A DNA stretch of 64,000 bases from Methanobrevibacter arboriphilus (GTDB taxonomy: Archaea; Methanobacteriota; Methanobacteria; Methanobacteriales; Methanobacteriaceae): positions 2,329,272 to 2,393,271 of the forward strand of contig NZ_AP019779.1 of assembly GCF_019669925.1 (NCBI RefSeq), read 5' to 3'. The notes beneath the pieces are model-generated. The model saw nothing but the letters and a program-made list of their open reading frames with translations. It had not been told where the DNA came from and did no database searches. Below, piece after piece: positions 36,879 through 46,995 of this stretch; positions within the stretch are counted from its first letter, which is position 1, and the number at the start of each line of letters is the position of its first letter. The position numbers and the translations under genes are program-made.

Positions 36879-38084
36879 ATGATTGTATGTGTAAATTGTA
36901 ATACAAAATATAAGGATAATGAAGTTATATACACTTGTAAAGAGTGTGGTTCTGTATTAGAAGTAGGTATAGATATTGAAAATTTAGATATTTCTAAAGA
37001 TATTTTTGATTGTAGAAAAGATACATTATGGAAGTATAAAGAGTTTATGCCAGTTGATGAAACTAAGATGGTTTCTTTAGATGAAGGTGGAACTCCATTT
37101 TGTAAATGTGATAAGTTAGGCAGTGAACTTGGAATTGAACTTTTTGTTAAAGTAGAAGGTTCAAACCCAACTGGAAGTTTTAAAGATCGTGGTATGAGTG
37201 TTGGGATGACTAAAGCTATGGAACTTGGTGTGGATACTGTTGGTTGTGCTTCTACTGGTAATACTTCTGCATCACTTGCAGCTTATGCAGCTAGAGCTGG
37301 TCTTAGATGTGTTGTTCTTCTTCCGAGTGGAAAAGTAGCTCTCGGAAAGTTAGCTCAGGCAATGTTCCATGGAGCAGAAGTACTTTCAGTTACTGGTAAT
37401 TTTGATGAAGCTCTTGAAGCTGTAACAGCTCTTGCTCTTGAAAAACATTTATATCTTCTTAATTCTATTAATCCTTATAGACTTGAAGGACAAAAATCAA
37501 TTGGATTTGAAATTGTTCATGAACTTGGATGGAAATCTCCAGACAGGATTATTTTACCAGTAGGTAATGCTGGAAATATTTCTGCTATTTGGAAAGGAGT
37601 CACTGAATTTTATAAGGCAGGTTTTATTGATAGTCTTCCTATGATGACTGGTATTCAAGCAGAAGGTGCATGTCCAATTGTAAATGCTTTTAGAAAGAAT
37701 ACTATGGATCTGGTTCCAACAGAAAATCCTGAAACTATAGCTACAGCTATTAGAATTGGAGCTCCAGTAAGTTCTATTAAAGCTTTGAGAGCTATTTATG
37801 ATTCTAATGGTTTTGCTGAAACTGTTACTGATGATGAGATTTTAGAAGCTCAAAAGGAACTTGCAAGAAAAGAAGGAATAGGGGTTGAACCTGCATCAGC
37901 TGCTTCAATAGCAGGTCTTAAAAAACTTGTTGCCGAAGGAATAATTGATAAAGGTGAACAAGTTGTATGTATAGTTACTGGACATCTGCTTAAAGATCCA
38001 AACACTGCTATCAATGCTTGTGTTGAACCTATCGAGATTGATGCAGATGTTGATGCTTTAAAAAAAGTTTTATTAAATAAATAA
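36879..38084 (+). CDS. thrC: Threonine synthase
   Basis: PLP enzyme making threonine from O-phosphohomoserine. A zinc-ribbon-like N-terminus (C4, C7, C20, C23) typical of archaeal ThrC precedes the fold-II PLP domain; the PLP lysine is K102 in PTGSFKDRGM, and phosphate-binding CASTGNTSASLAAYAARAG follows. VGNAGNISAIWKG and GVEPASAASIAGLKKL are further family segments. Length 401 is typical of archaeal enzymes of this class. It stands alone, with the histone gene 570 bases downstream. Homologous cysteate synthase is distinguishable only by finer residue patterns, so that alternative is retained at low probability. Confidence 0.92.
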   Translation: MIVCVNCNTKYKDNEVIYTCKECGSVLEVGIDIENLDISKDIFDCRKDTLWKYKEFMPVDETKMVSLDEGGTPFCKCDKLGSELGIELFVKVEGSNPTGSFKDRGMSVGMTKAMELGVDTVGCASTGNTSASLAAYAARAGLRCVVLLPSGKVALGKLAQAMFHGAEVLSVTGNFDEALEAVTALALEKHLYLLNSINPYRLEGQKSIGFEIVHELGWKSPDRIILPVGNAGNISAIWKGVTEFYKAGFIDSLPMMTGIQAEGACPIVNAFRKNTMDLVPTENPETIATAIRIGAPVSSIKALRAIYDSNGFAETVTDDEILEAQKELARKEGIGVEPASAASIAGLKKLVAEGIIDKGEQVVCIVTGHLLKDPNTAINACVEPIEIDADVDALKKVLLNK

Positions 38085-38655
38085 TTTTTAAATATTTTTA
38101 CTTATTTTTTGAATATTATTATTTATTCTTTTATTTTATTATTTTTTATTATTCTATTTTTAATTTCATTATTATTATTAATATTATTATTTTAGTTTTA
38201 TTATTACTAATCTTATTATTAATTTTATTAAAATTAATATTGTTATTAATACCATTATTTTATTATCAAATTATTCTATTTTTTTACTAGATTTTTATTT
38301 TATTTTTTATTTTCATTATTTTTGAAACGTATTTCTATTTAAAGTATGTTATTATTTCTATAATTTCTGCAAAATTTATTAATTATTAAACTTGACTTTA
38401 TTTTTATAATATTAATTCTATATTTTTGAAATCATAATTGTAATGGCTATGAGTTGAGCTTAATTTATGAAAATTTTATCTAAATTTATTTAGTTAAGTG
38501 GTCTTGTATAGATATCGAATAATGAAAAATTCCAATCTTTAATATAAAATAAAATTGACTAGGTTGGTGGGATATTGAAATTTACTAATTTAGAACCAAT
38601 ATATTTATATATGATGAAAGATACACTTATAATTACAAAATTATGAGGTGAAAAT
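38085..38655. other. 571-bp spacer holding the histone promoter
   Basis: T-rich runs after 38085 could terminate thrC. The right end carries the histone TATA box and leader. Nothing else was recognised. Confidence 0.55.
38599..38613 (+). promoter_or_regulatory. Histone gene TATA box
   Basis: AATATATTTATATATG preceded by AGAACC. Transcription would start near 38630, giving a 25-base leader with GAGGTG at 38644-38649. Confidence 0.6.
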
Positions 38656-38862
38656 ATGGAATTACCAATTGCTCCTATCGGTAGAATCTTAAAAAACGCT
38701 GGTGCTGACAGAGTCAGTGACGGTGCTAAAGAAGCATTAGCTGAAGCAATCGAAGAATGTGGAAACGACATTGCTGCTAAAGCTGTTGGATTTGCAAGAC
38801 ATGCTGGTAGAAAAACTGTAAAAGTAGAAGATATTAAATTGGCTACAAAAACTTGTAGTTAA
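38656..38862 (+). CDS. Archaeal histone
   Basis: A 68-residue HMf-type histone with no tails. It opens [21 protein letters not shown], and the helix-loop-helix histone fold continues with [24 protein letters not shown], including the DNA-contacting R/K at RKTVK and the tetramer-face helix. It wraps DNA in dimers and longer stacks. GAGGTGAAAAT before ATG 38656 is an ideal ribosome-binding site, consistent with high expression. Codon use here is richer in GCT, GGT and GAC than neighbouring genes, as expected for a highly expressed gene. Monocistronic. Confidence 0.97.
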   Translation: MELPIAPIGRILKNAGADRVSDGAKEALAEAIEECGNDIAAKAVGFARHAGRKTVKVEDIKLATKTCS

Positions 38863-39834
38863 TTATATATAAATAGTTAATGGTTTTACTTTTAGTAAAA
38901 CTATTCAATACTATATAGTAATGATATACAGTAAGGATATTATTTGCTTTTAGTATTGGTTTATTTGTAAGATATTTTCTATTTTATTTTTTTATTTCTA
39001 AGAACTATATATTTCTAATTTTTTATTTCTAGTTTTTTATTTCTAATTATTTAATTTGTTAATATATTTTATGAGTTTATTTCTATTTTGCTTTATATTG
39101 AATACTATTATTTAATATTAGATATTTATATTTAAATATTGAATTTTATATATTGAATTAATCAATAATTAATATGCAACTTTATATTTATAGAAGTTAT
39201 TTATTAAAAGTTAAATATTATGATAATATAAATAATAATAACTACTTTTTAATATAATAATTAGGTATATAATTAGAATTTAGAATCAGATATTGAAAAA
39301 CTTTATAAGCTATGAAAATATATTTATTATAGTCTATTCTCAAGACTTTATATTTCATTAATATTTTTATTAATATTTTAAATGATTTTATCTGAATTGT
39401 TTTAATATTATTCAGAATTCTAAATTTTTGAGATTATAAGGCTATAATTGATGCAATTAGTTTTTAACTATTGTGTAATGATGTTTTAGCTAAAATCAAT
39501 AATTATATTTAATAATATTTTTGTTGATATCTTAATTTTAGCTTATTTTATTTTCATAGTCAATTTAGTTCTTTTTATAGACATTTATAAAATATTTAAT
39601 ATGATATACTTATTATAACAGCAGATAATTTATAATATTAAGTAATCTCTAATAAAATGATATATTAAATAATATTATAGTATTATTAGATAATATTATA
39701 GTATTTTAAATTATTATAGTATTTATTATTTATAGTGATTATTATAATGTTTTTAAAAAATAATGTTTTTAAAACTGCAGTTATAATATTTGCCGATGGA
39801 TGGCAAATGCCAGATGAAAAAGGAGGTAAATAAT
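38863..39834. other. 972-bp spacer upstream of the L7Ae operon
   Basis: No gene found. It is simple AT-rich text until 39780, where a G/C-containing hairpin (39788-39808) lies in the L7Ae leader. The length is unusual for a ribosomal-operon leader region, but no RNA gene could be identified. Confidence 0.5.
39788..39808 (+). promoter_or_regulatory. Hairpin in the L7Ae leader (candidate autoregulatory element)
   Basis: ATTTGCC (39788-39794) pairs perfectly with GGCAAAT (39802-39808), enclosing the loop GATGGAT. CAGATGA follows at 39811-39817, before GGAGG at 39822. L7Ae is known to repress its own mRNA through a kink-turn in Sulfolobus; this purine-rich GA-containing loop is the only structured part of the leader. 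A kink-turn is not proven. Confidence 0.45.
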
Positions 39835-40206
39835 ATGGCAAAAGCAATTTATGTAAAATTTGACACCCCACAAGAAATAGCTGAAAAAGCTGAAGAAGCA
39901 TTAGAAACCGCAAGGAATACTGGAAAAGTAGCTAAAGGAACTAACGAAGTTACTAAATTTATAGAAAGAGGAAATGTAGAATTAGTTGTAATTGCAGAAA
40001 ATGTTGATCCTGCAGAGATTGTTGCACACATTCCTGTTCTTGCTGAAGAAAAAGAAATTCCTTATGTTTACTTGCCTACCAAAGAAGAAGTTGGTGGAGC
40101 AGCAGGTTTGAATGTTGGTACTGCTTCAGCTGCTATTGTTGATGCTGGTGAAGCTGAAGAGCTAGTAAAAGAAGTTGTGGAAAAAGTCGAAGAACTTAAA
40201 AATTAA
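39835..40206 (+). CDS. rpl7ae: Ribosomal protein L7Ae
   Basis: Binds kink-turns in 23S rRNA, box C/D and H/ACA guide RNAs and RNase P. The 123-residue sequence starts [45 protein letters not shown] is the RNA-binding signature, with [18 protein letters not shown] following. ATG 39835 is preceded by GGAGGTA; an upstream in-frame ATG at 39790 would add residues encoded by the leader hairpin and is rejected. First gene of a cluster with S28e, L24e, Ndk and aIF5B, a classical archaeal arrangement. Confidence 0.97.
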   Translation: MAKAIYVKFDTPQEIAEKAEEALETARNTGKVAKGTNEVTKFIERGNVELVVIAENVDPAEIVAHIPVLAEEKEIPYVYLPTKEEVGGAAGLNVGTASAAIVDAGEAEELVKEVVEKVEELKN

Positions 40207-40291
40207 TTATTTTAATAATTAATTATTTTTCTTGATCTGTTTAAAGAGCATTAAATAATAAAATGCTCTAAAATTATTAACAGGTGATTAT

Positions 40292-40498
40292 ATGGAAGAA
40301 GGAAGTCCAGCAGAAGTCATTGAAGTTTTGAAAAGAACTGGAATGACTGGTGAGGTAATGCAAGTTAAGTGCAGAATCCTCGATGGAAGAGACAAGGGAA
40401 GAATATTAACTCGAAATATTATGGGTCCTGTTAGACAAGGCGATATTTTGATGTTATTAGACACAATTAGAGAAGCTAAGGAGATTAAGACTCCTTAA
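40292..40498 (+). CDS. rps28e: Ribosomal protein S28e
   Basis: Small-subunit protein of 68 residues near the mRNA exit region. [19 protein letters not shown] and the highly conserved end [23 protein letters not shown] sequence (here [20 protein letters not shown]) are diagnostic; the fold is an S1-like OB barrel. ATG 40292 follows CAGGTGATTAT, the textbook ribosome-binding site and spacing. Lies 85 bases after L7Ae and 77 before L24e, in the same operon. Confidence 0.97.
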   Translation: MEEGSPAEVIEVLKRTGMTGEVMQVKCRILDGRDKGRILTRNIMGPVRQGDILMLLDTIREAKEIKTP

Positions 40499-40575
40499 TT
40501 GGCTATGGCTTTATGCTGTGCTTTAGCTAGATATTAGGATATTCTTAATTAACTTAAATTCTAAAGGTGAATATA

Positions 40576-40740
40576 ATGAGAACTTGTTCATTTTGTAAAG
40601 AAGAGATAGAAGAAGGTACTGGAAAAATGTATGTTAAAAAAGATGGTTCCATATACTTCTTCTGTAGTAGTAAATGTGAAAAAAATATGATTAAGCTTGG
40701 AAGAGTTCCAAGAAAAGTTAAATGGGTAAAAGAAAATTAA
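40576..40740 (+). CDS. rpl24e: Ribosomal protein L24e
   Basis: A 54-residue zinc-ribbon protein of the large subunit. It begins [20 protein letters not shown] and has the second cysteine pair in FCSSKCEKN, giving C4, C7, C30 and C34 as zinc ligands, followed by [13 protein letters not shown] 40576 is preceded by AAAGGTGAATATA. Located between S28e and Ndk, exactly where it is expected in this cluster. Confidence 0.96.
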   Translation: MRTCSFCKEEIEEGTGKMYVKKDGSIYFFCSSKCEKNMIKLGRVPRKVKWVKEN

Positions 40741-41158
40741 TATTATGGTGATATAACTAAGTTATATTATCAAATAATATTATTTCATTTATTTATTGTT
40801 AGGTATTTTTAGGTATTTAATATTCATTTAATATTTATTTATTAATGCTTATTAATAACTTAATTTTAGCTATAAACTAGATTAGATACATGATTAGTAG
40901 CTATAATGGTTTATTTAGCTATAAAAATTAGATATGAATTTCATAATTTCATGATTTAATAATCTAATAATTATCTATTAATAACTATTCTATTGTATTA
41001 CTTAATTATATTAATTTTTAATATTAATTAATTATTAATATTAATTAATAATTAGTATTAATTAATAATTAATTTAATAATAAATAATAAATTTAATAAA
41101 TATAATGCTAAATCTAATAATAAATTTAATTCATAAATTAATTCATGAGGTTAAAAAG
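40741..41158. other. 418-bp spacer inside the ribosomal cluster
   Basis: No gene. Consists of repeated ATTAATTAATAATTA-like strings (40985-41100). Its length within an otherwise compact operon suggests that repeat expansion has lengthened it, or that a second promoter serves ndk. Confidence 0.5.
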
Positions 41159-41611
41159 ATGATGGAAAAAAGCTTTGTTATGATGAAACCTGATGCTGTG
41201 CAAAGAAGAATCATGGGAAAAATTTTAACTAGATTTGAAGAAAAAGGACTTCAAGTTGTAGCTGCAAAACTTTTAAAGATAGATGAAGATCTTGCAAAAG
41301 AGCATTATGGTGAACATTCTGAAAAACCTTTTTTCAATGATTTAGTTAGTTATATAACTTCATCTCCTTCATTTGCTATGGTAATTAAAGGTGATGATGC
41401 GATATCATTGATTAGAAAGATAGTTGGTGCTACTAATCCTAAAGAAGCAGATCTTGGTACTATAAGAGGAGATTTTGCAATGGATATGGGTAGAAATATT
41501 ATACATGCTTCTGATTCTCCAGCTTCTGCTGAAAGGGAGATATCTTTATTTTTCAATGAAGATGAAATTTGTGAATATAAAATAGCTGATGACCCTTGGA
41601 TTTATGAATAA
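41159..41611 (+). CDS. ndk: Nucleoside diphosphate kinase
   Basis: Transfers phosphate from ATP to nucleoside diphosphates through a phosphohistidine. The start MMEKSFVMMKPDAVQRR gives the N-terminal strand and Lys of the active site; the catalytic His is H116 in GRNIIHASDSPASAEREI. HYGEHSEKPFF and GATNPKEADLGTIRGDF are also invariant parts. ATG 41159 lies at standard spacing from GAGG (41147-41150); ATG 41162 is equally acceptable biologically. A longer frame from 41105 is only AT-rich leader. Length 150 is right. Linked to L24e and aIF5B as in many archaea. Confidence 0.96.
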   Translation: MMEKSFVMMKPDAVQRRIMGKILTRFEEKGLQVVAAKLLKIDEDLAKEHYGEHSEKPFFNDLVSYITSSPSFAMVIKGDDAISLIRKIVGATNPKEADLGTIRGDFAMDMGRNIIHASDSPASAEREISLFFNEDEICEYKIADDPWIYE

Positions 41612-41674
41612 ATATTTATTAGAATAATATTTGTTAATTTTTAATCATACTATAAAATTATAAATTAGAAAATT

Positions 41675-43462
41675 ATGAAGATTCGATCCCCTATTGTATC
41701 TGTTCTTGGCCATGTGGATCATGGTAAAACAACTCTCCTTGATTTTATCAGAGGAAGTACTATTGCATCTAAAGAAGCTGGTGGAATAACCCAACATATC
41801 GGTGCTACTGAAATACCTATAGAGACAATAGAAAATATATGTGGAAATTTCATTGGAAAATTATCTATTCAAAAAGATATCCCTGGTTTATTTTTTATTG
41901 ATACTCCTGGTCATGAAGCTTTTACTAGTCTTAGAAAACGTGGAGGAGCATTAGCAGACTTAGCTATTCTTATTGTGGATATTAATGAAGGTTTTAAACC
42001 TCAGACTTTCGAAGCTTTAAACATTCTTAAAATGTATAAAACTCCTTTCATAATAGCTGCAAATAAAATAGATAGGATTTTTGGATGGGAAACTCATAAA
42101 AACACTTCATTTTCAAAATCTTTTTCAAATCAAGCTCAAAATACTCAATTGAATTTAGATAAACAAATTTATGAACTGGTTGGAATTTTACATAAAGAAG
42201 GATTTCAATCTGAAAGATTTGATCGTATAACTGACTTTTCTTCTCAAATTAGTATTATTCCTATTAGTGCTAAGTCTGGAGAAGGAATTGTAGAGTTACT
42301 TGCAATGTTACTTGGACTTGCTCAAGAATATCTAACTGAACAATTAAAAATTGAGGAAAATTCTCCTGCAAAAGGAACGGTTTTAGAAATTAAAGAAGAA
42401 ACTGGGCTTGGAGTTACAGTAGATGCTATTATATATGATGGTATTCTAAAAAAGGATGATGAAGTTGCTTTGATGGAAGTAGGAGATGTTCTTACAACTA
42501 AAATTAGGTCAATTTTAAGACCTCTTCCTTTAGAAGAGATGAGAGATTCAAAGAAAAAGTTTAAAAAAGTTAATGAAGTAGTAGCTGCAGCTGGTATAAA
42601 AATTGCAGCTCCTAATCTTGATAATGTTATTTCCGGTTCTCCTTTGAGAGTAACTAAAGATGGAGATCATGTTAAAGAGGAAATTTTAAGGGAAATTGAA
42701 GATATCACAATCCATACCAATGAAAATGGAGTAATGGCTAAAGCCGATACTCTTGGTTCTCTTGAAGCTCTTGTAAATTTATTACAGTCTATGGATATTC
42801 CAATTAGAACTGCTGAAATTGGAGATGTTTCTAAAAGAGATGTTATTAATGCATCTATTGTACAGCAAGAAGATCCATCTCATGGGGTTATAATTGCTTT
42901 TAATGTTAAAGTTCACCCAACTGCCCAAGAAGAATTGGATAATTCTGAGATAAAACTCTTTTCTGGTAATGTAATATATCAAATTACTGAAGAATATGAT
43001 GTTTGGATTAAAGAAAAAGAAAAAGAGCAGAGACAAAAGTGGTTGGATGCTATAATTAAACCTGCAAAAATTAGAATTATTCCTAAACTTATATTTAGGC
43101 AGAGTAAACCTGCTATTGCAGGAATTGAGGTTCTCAGTGGAACTATAAAGCAAGGTTTATCTTTAATGAATCATAATGGGAATGTTGTTGGATCCATTGA
43201 AAGTATGCAGGACAAAGGAGATAATCTACCTTCTATAAGCAAAGGTCAAAAAGTTGCAATGGCAATTAAGGATGCGATTGTTGGAAAAGATTTTGAAGAA
43301 GGAGATAATCTATATGTTGATATTCCAGAAAAGCATTATAAAATTTTAGAAAGAGAATTTAAGGATAAATTAACTGAAGATGAATTTGAAACCTTAAATG
43401 AAATATTAACTATCAAAAGAAAAATTGATCCTGATTGGGGTACATTTGGACTTTTTGAATAA
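41675..43462 (+). CDS. infB: Translation initiation factor aIF5B (IF2)
   Basis: GTPase that promotes subunit joining. The G domain is at the N-terminus: G1 [11 protein letters not shown] at 10-20, switch regions [14 protein letters not shown]3 DTPGHEAF, G4 NKID. Then come OB domain II ([26 protein letters not shown]), the alpha/beta domain III, and domain IV. Length 595 matches archaeal aIF5B, which lacks the long eukaryotic N-terminus. Between G4 and G5 there is a polar insert ([18 protein letters not shown]). No ribosome-binding site precedes ATG 41675; CTATAAAAT at 41650-41658 could be a TATA box, so an internal leaderless transcript is possible. Confidence 0.96.
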   Translation: MKIRSPIVSVLGHVDHGKTTLLDFIRGSTIASKEAGGITQHIGATEIPIETIENICGNFIGKLSIQKDIPGLFFIDTPGHEAFTSLRKRGGALADLAILIVDINEGFKPQTFEALNILKMYKTPFIIAANKIDRIFGWETHKNTSFSKSFSNQAQNTQLNLDKQIYELVGILHKEGFQSERFDRITDFSSQISIIPISAKSGEGIVELLAMLLGLAQEYLTEQLKIEENSPAKGTVLEIKEETGLGVTVDAIIYDGILKKDDEVALMEVGDVLTTKIRSILRPLPLEEMRDSKKKFKKVNEVVAAAGIKIAAPNLDNVISGSPLRVTKDGDHVKEEILREIEDITIHTNENGVMAKADTLGSLEALVNLLQSMDIPIRTAEIGDVSKRDVINASIVQQEDPSHGVIIAFNVKVHPTAQEELDNSEIKLFSGNVIYQITEEYDVWIKEKEKEQRQKWLDAIIKPAKIRIIPKLIFRQSKPAIAGIEVLSGTIKQGLSLMNHNGNVVGSIESMQDKGDNLPSISKGQKVAMAIKDAIVGKDFEEGDNLYVDIPEKHYKILEREFKDKLTEDEFETLNEILTIKRKIDPDWGTFGLFE

Positions 43463-43951
43463 GGTTAATAAAATTATAAGCTTAATTAATAATAGATAAT
43501 CTAATATTAATAAAATTAATATTAATAAAGTTAATATTAATAAAGTTAATAAAATTAATAATTAGATTAGTAATAAATCTAGAGTAATAAAACTAGAATA
43601 AATTATAAAATAATAATAGATTTTAAAATTATAAGATTTTAAAATTATAATAAATACAATAAAACTAATAAAATAGATTAATTAGATTAATAATACTTAA
43701 TAAATTATTAATTATATTAATAATAAAACTAATAATAATAAAACTAATAAAAATATTAATAATAAAAATAATATAATGGGTTATAATAAATATATAGTAA
43801 ATATAGATTATATGTTAAGATAAAATATGTTATATTTATATGTATAGATTATAATTAATTTAGATTATATTGAATTTTTGTTAGATTGAATTTTTATTTG
43901 TTCTCAATTATTGAAGATCAATCGTTTAAATTTGTTTAAAGGAGGAATTTT
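43463..43951. other. 489-bp AT-rich spacer with 15-bp repeats
   Basis: No gene. Starts with three tandem 15-bp units (43502-43546) and continues with ATTAATAATAAAAC-like repeats; GGAGG at 43940 serves S6e. Confidence 0.6.
43502..43546. repeat. Three tandem 15-bp units
   Basis: TAATATTAATAAAAT at 43502-43516, then TAATATTAATAAAGT twice without difference at 43517-43531 and 43532-43546. Confidence 0.88.
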
Positions 43952-44350
43952 TTGGTATTTAAAGTTGTTATTTCAGAAAAAGAAGAAAGTCATCAAATTG
44001 AAGTAGATACTAATGAAAGACAAATCATTGGTTTAGCTATTGGTGATGAATTAAGTGGGGATTTAATAGGACTCGATGGATATACTTTAAAAATTACTGG
44101 TGGTAGTGATAAAAATGGTTTTCCAATGAAAAAAGATATCGAAGGTCCTAGAAGGATTAAAAGTTTATTATCTGGTGGTATAGGTTACAAACCTAAAGCT
44201 GATGGTGTTAAAAGAAGAAAAACATTAAGAGGAAATACTATATCTGATGATATTGTTCAAATTAACACTATTGTAACTGAAGCAGGTAATAAATCTATTG
44301 ATGCTATACTTAATCCAAGTACTGATGAAGATGAGTCTTCAGAAGAATAA
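43952..44350 (+). CDS. rps6e: Ribosomal protein S6e
   Basis: Small-subunit protein, archaeal short form of 132 residues without the eukaryotic phosphorylated tail. GDELSGDLIGLDGYTLKITGGSDKNGFPM and the following GPRRIKSLLSGGIGYKP and RKTLRGNTIS segments are diagnostic. TTG 43952 stands five bases after the GGAGGAA site, in the standard register. Heads a cluster with aIF2-gamma and the transcription subunits. The acidic end (PSTDEDESSEE) is typical of Methanobacteriales. Confidence 0.97.
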   Translation: MVFKVVISEKEESHQIEVDTNERQIIGLAIGDELSGDLIGLDGYTLKITGGSDKNGFPMKKDIEGPRRIKSLLSGGIGYKPKADGVKRRKTLRGNTISDDIVQINTIVTEAGNKSIDAILNPSTDEDESSEE

Positions 44351-44441
44351 TTTGGTTATTTATAGTTATTTTATTATCAGTGAAATATTATGTATGGAAT
44401 TGTAGAATATTTTCAAAATAAAAACACAGCAGGTGTAATCT

Positions 44442-45665
44442 GTGAAAGTACAGTCTGATGTTAACATAGGGCTAGTGGGTCATGTCGATCATGGTAAAAC
44501 AACTCTTACCAAAGCATTATCAGGTATCTGGACAGATACTCACAGCGAAGAAACAAAAAGAGGCATATCTATTCGTTTAGGTTATGCTGATATTGAATTT
44601 AGAAAATGTAACAAGTGTGGTGAACCTTTATGCTATACAACAGCGATAACTTGTGAGCACTGTGGAGAAGAAACTGAATTTTTAAGAAAAGTATCTTTTG
44701 TTGATGCTCCTGGGCATGAAACCCTTATGGCTACTATGTTATCTGGTGCTGCAATAATGGATGGTGCAGTTCTTGTAATAGCTGCTAATGAATACTGTCC
44801 TCAACCTCAAACTAAAGAACATTTAATGGCTCTTGATGTTATTGGAGTAACCGATGTTATTGTTGTTCAAAATAAGATAGATATAGTTTCTAAAGAAAGA
44901 GCTATTGAGAGCTATAATGAGATTCAAGAGTTTGTAAAAGGTACTTGTGCAGAAGGCGCACCAATTATTCCTGTTTCAGCTCAACAAGGAGCTAATATTG
45001 ATATATTAATTGATGCTATTGATAAAAAAATTAAAACTCCAATTAGAGATCCAAATAAACCTTCTAGAATGCATGTTGCTAGGTCTTTTGATATTAATAA
45101 ACCTGGTTCTCATCCTAATGATATTAGAGGGGGAGTTATCGGTGGAACTTTGATTCAAGGTACATTAAAAGAAGGTCAAGATATTGAAATCCGTCCAGGT
45201 ATTGAAAATAAGAGGGATGGAAGAAATGCTTGGATATCTTTACAATCAAAAATTGTTGGATTGAATGTTGGTGGAGAAGACGTTGATGAAGTTGGACCTG
45301 GAGGACTTATAGGTGTAGCTACTAAATTAGATCCATCACTTACAAAAGCAGATTCTCTTTCTGGTTCTGTAGCTGGAGAACCTGGAACTCTTCCTGATGT
45401 TTTACATAGCTTTGAAATGGAAACTCATCTTTTAGATCGTGTTGTTGGCACTAAAGAAGAAAGAGATGTAGCTCCAATTAAAATTAAAGAGCCTTTAATG
45501 ATAAACTGTGGTACAACTACTACAATTGGTGTTGTAACAAAAGTTAAAGGTAATGTTCAAGTAACTTTAAAATTACCTGTTTGTGCTGACAAAGGAGATA
45601 GGGTAGCTTTGAGTCGTAGAGTTGGAGCTCGTTGGAGATTGATTGGTTATGGAATCATCCAATAG
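44442..45665 (+). CDS. eif2g: Translation initiation factor aIF2 subunit gamma
   Basis: GTPase subunit that delivers initiator tRNA. G1 [11 protein letters not shown] at 11-21, [17 protein letters not shown] as G3, [10 protein letters not shown] as G4 and SAQQGANID as G5. A zinc knuckle, [19 protein letters not shown], lies at about 60-80. Domains II and III follow ([41 protein letters not shown]). Length 407 is typical. GTG 44442 follows GGTG by six bases. It is followed directly by a PIN nuclease gene, an arrangement conserved in many archaea. Confidence 0.97.
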   Translation: MKVQSDVNIGLVGHVDHGKTTLTKALSGIWTDTHSEETKRGISIRLGYADIEFRKCNKCGEPLCYTTAITCEHCGEETEFLRKVSFVDAPGHETLMATMLSGAAIMDGAVLVIAANEYCPQPQTKEHLMALDVIGVTDVIVVQNKIDIVSKERAIESYNEIQEFVKGTCAEGAPIIPVSAQQGANIDILIDAIDKKIKTPIRDPNKPSRMHVARSFDINKPGSHPNDIRGGVIGGTLIQGTLKEGQDIEIRPGIENKRDGRNAWISLQSKIVGLNVGGEDVDEVGPGGLIGVATKLDPSLTKADSLSGSVAGEPGTLPDVLHSFEMETHLLDRVVGTKEERDVAPIKIKEPLMINCGTTTTIGVVTKVKGNVQVTLKLPVCADKGDRVALSRRVGARWRLIGYGIIQ

Positions 45666-45716
45666 TAATTTTAAAAATTGTTGTGAAAAAGAGATCATAA
45701 TAGATACAAATTTTTC

Positions 45717-46073
45717 ATGATTCCCTTTCAGTTCAATGTTGATATAATAGATGAACTTGAAAAAGCTTTTCCTTCTTATAAATTAGCTACTACAAAATTT
45801 ATAATAAATGAGTTGGTTGGTTTAAAGAAAAATTTAAAAGGCAAAAATAGGGTTGCAGCAGGAATTGGTCTTAAAATAGCCAAATCTGGAGTTGTTGAGA
45901 TAAAAGATGTTTCTTTAAATAAAGACGAATCTGTTGATGATGCTTTAATTAGAATTTCGAAAGTTTTAGCAACAAATGATATTGAACTAAAAAAAAGAGC
46001 AAGAAAAAAAGGCATACCTGTTGTTTATTTGCGTCAAAAGAAATATGTTGTCTTTGATGGGTATTTGGAATAG
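45717..46073 (+). CDS. PIN-domain nuclease with apparent N-terminal frameshift
   Basis: The readable frame (118 residues from ATG 45717) is a PIN domain of the VapC/Fcf1 type lacking its first strand: it has the second acidic residue in IINELVGL and the third in ATNDIELKKRARKKGIPVVYLR, but not the first catalytic Asp. That strand, E-I-I-I-D-T-N-F, is encoded just upstream in another frame (45691-45714), open from ATG 45649 inside aIF2-gamma and ending at TGA 45718. A minus-one slip on the five-T run at 45711-45715 would join them to give DTNFFMIPFQF, the expected family start. Possible programmed frameshift, recent mutation or read error. Its conserved place suggests a housekeeping rRNA-processing role. 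Confidence 0.75.
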   Translation: MIPFQFNVDIIDELEKAFPSYKLATTKFIINELVGLKKNLKGKNRVAAGIGLKIAKSGVVEIKDVSLNKDESVDDALIRISKVLATNDIELKKRARKKGIPVVYLRQKKYVVFDGYLE

Positions 46074-46263
46074 TAATATTAAATAATTATTATTAATCCT
46101 TCTAAATATTTAAAATACAACTTTAATAATTTTATTAAAATTTTTTAAATTATTAATTTTATTAAATTATTATAATTATATAGAATAATATTATAATAAT
46201 GCTAATAATTTATAGTAATATTATAATAATGTATAGTAATTAAATATTAATAATGGTGGAAAT

Positions 46264-46788
46264 ATGAATTTATGGACTGAATTAAATCCCGGATCTGAAT
46301 TTCCTGAAGTAATAAATACGGTAATCGAAATTCCTAAAGGATCAAGAAACAAGTATGAATATGATAAAGATATGGAAGCTTTTGCTTTAGATAGAGTTTT
46401 GTACTCTTCAGTAGTTTATCCTGCTGATTATGGATTTATTCCTCAAACTGTTTATGATGATGGGGATCCTATGGATATTATGGTATTAATGGAACAACCA
46501 ACTTTTCCAGGTTGTGTTATTGCTTCAAAACCAATTGGAATAATGGGGATGATTGATGGTGGAGACAAAGATTATAAAATCTTAGCTGTTCCTGTGGATG
46601 ATCCTAAATTTAAAGATATTAATGATATATCTGATGTTCCATCACATATCTTAGATGAGATTGCAGAGTTCTTTAAAACTTATAAAAATCTTGAAGGTAA
46701 AGAAGTGGAAGTTCTTAATTGGGATAACGCTGAAATGGCTAAAAAAGAAGCTATTAGATCTATTGAGTTGTATAAAGAGAAATATTAG
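46264..46788 (+). CDS. ppa: Inorganic pyrophosphatase (family I)
   Basis: Soluble family I pyrophosphatase that hydrolyses PPi to drive biosynthesis. Conserved residues: E in [17 protein letters not shown] at [21 protein letters not shown] with its Tyr, and the metal-binding [10 protein letters not shown] aspartates, then [19 protein letters not shown]. Length 174 is typical of the bacterial and archaeal hexameric enzyme. GGTGGAAAT precedes ATG 46264 at the standard spacing. It lies between the PIN gene and rpoE, a linkage seen in related methanogens. Confidence 0.96.
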   Translation: MNLWTELNPGSEFPEVINTVIEIPKGSRNKYEYDKDMEAFALDRVLYSSVVYPADYGFIPQTVYDDGDPMDIMVLMEQPTFPGCVIASKPIGIMGMIDGGDKDYKILAVPVDDPKFKDINDISDVPSHILDEIAEFFKTYKNLEGKEVEVLNWDNAEMAKKEAIRSIELYKEKY

Positions 46789-46851
46789 GATAATATCATA
46801 TATTAGTATTATATAATCTCATTATTATATAATCTTAAATTCATTCAAAAC

Positions 46852-46953
46852 ATTAGATTTATTAATATATTAGATTTATTAAAATATTAGATTTATTAAA
46901 ATATTAGATTTATTCAAAAATTAAATTTATTCAAAATCTTAAATTCATTCAAT
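46852..46953. repeat. Six tandem 17-bp units upstream of rpoE
   Basis: Units related to ATTAGATTTATTAAAAT start at 46852, 46869, 46886, 46903, 46920 and 46937; the second and third are identical, the last two diverged. They fill half of the ppa-rpoE gap. Confidence 0.88.
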
Positions 46954-46995
46954 ATTAAATAATATTTATCAATAAATTAATTATGAGGGATTTAG

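Noticed and set aside
41105..41158. Longer N-terminus for Ndk
   Set aside because: Residues before MMEKSFVMMKPDA are only translated AT-rich leader; GAGG at 41147 points to ATG 41159 and Ndk proteins start there.
45683..45700. GTG 45683 as start of the PIN gene
   Set aside because: It is in a third frame (needs a further single-base change in an A run) and reaches a stop at 45698; the upstream open frame from ATG 45649 needs only one slip.
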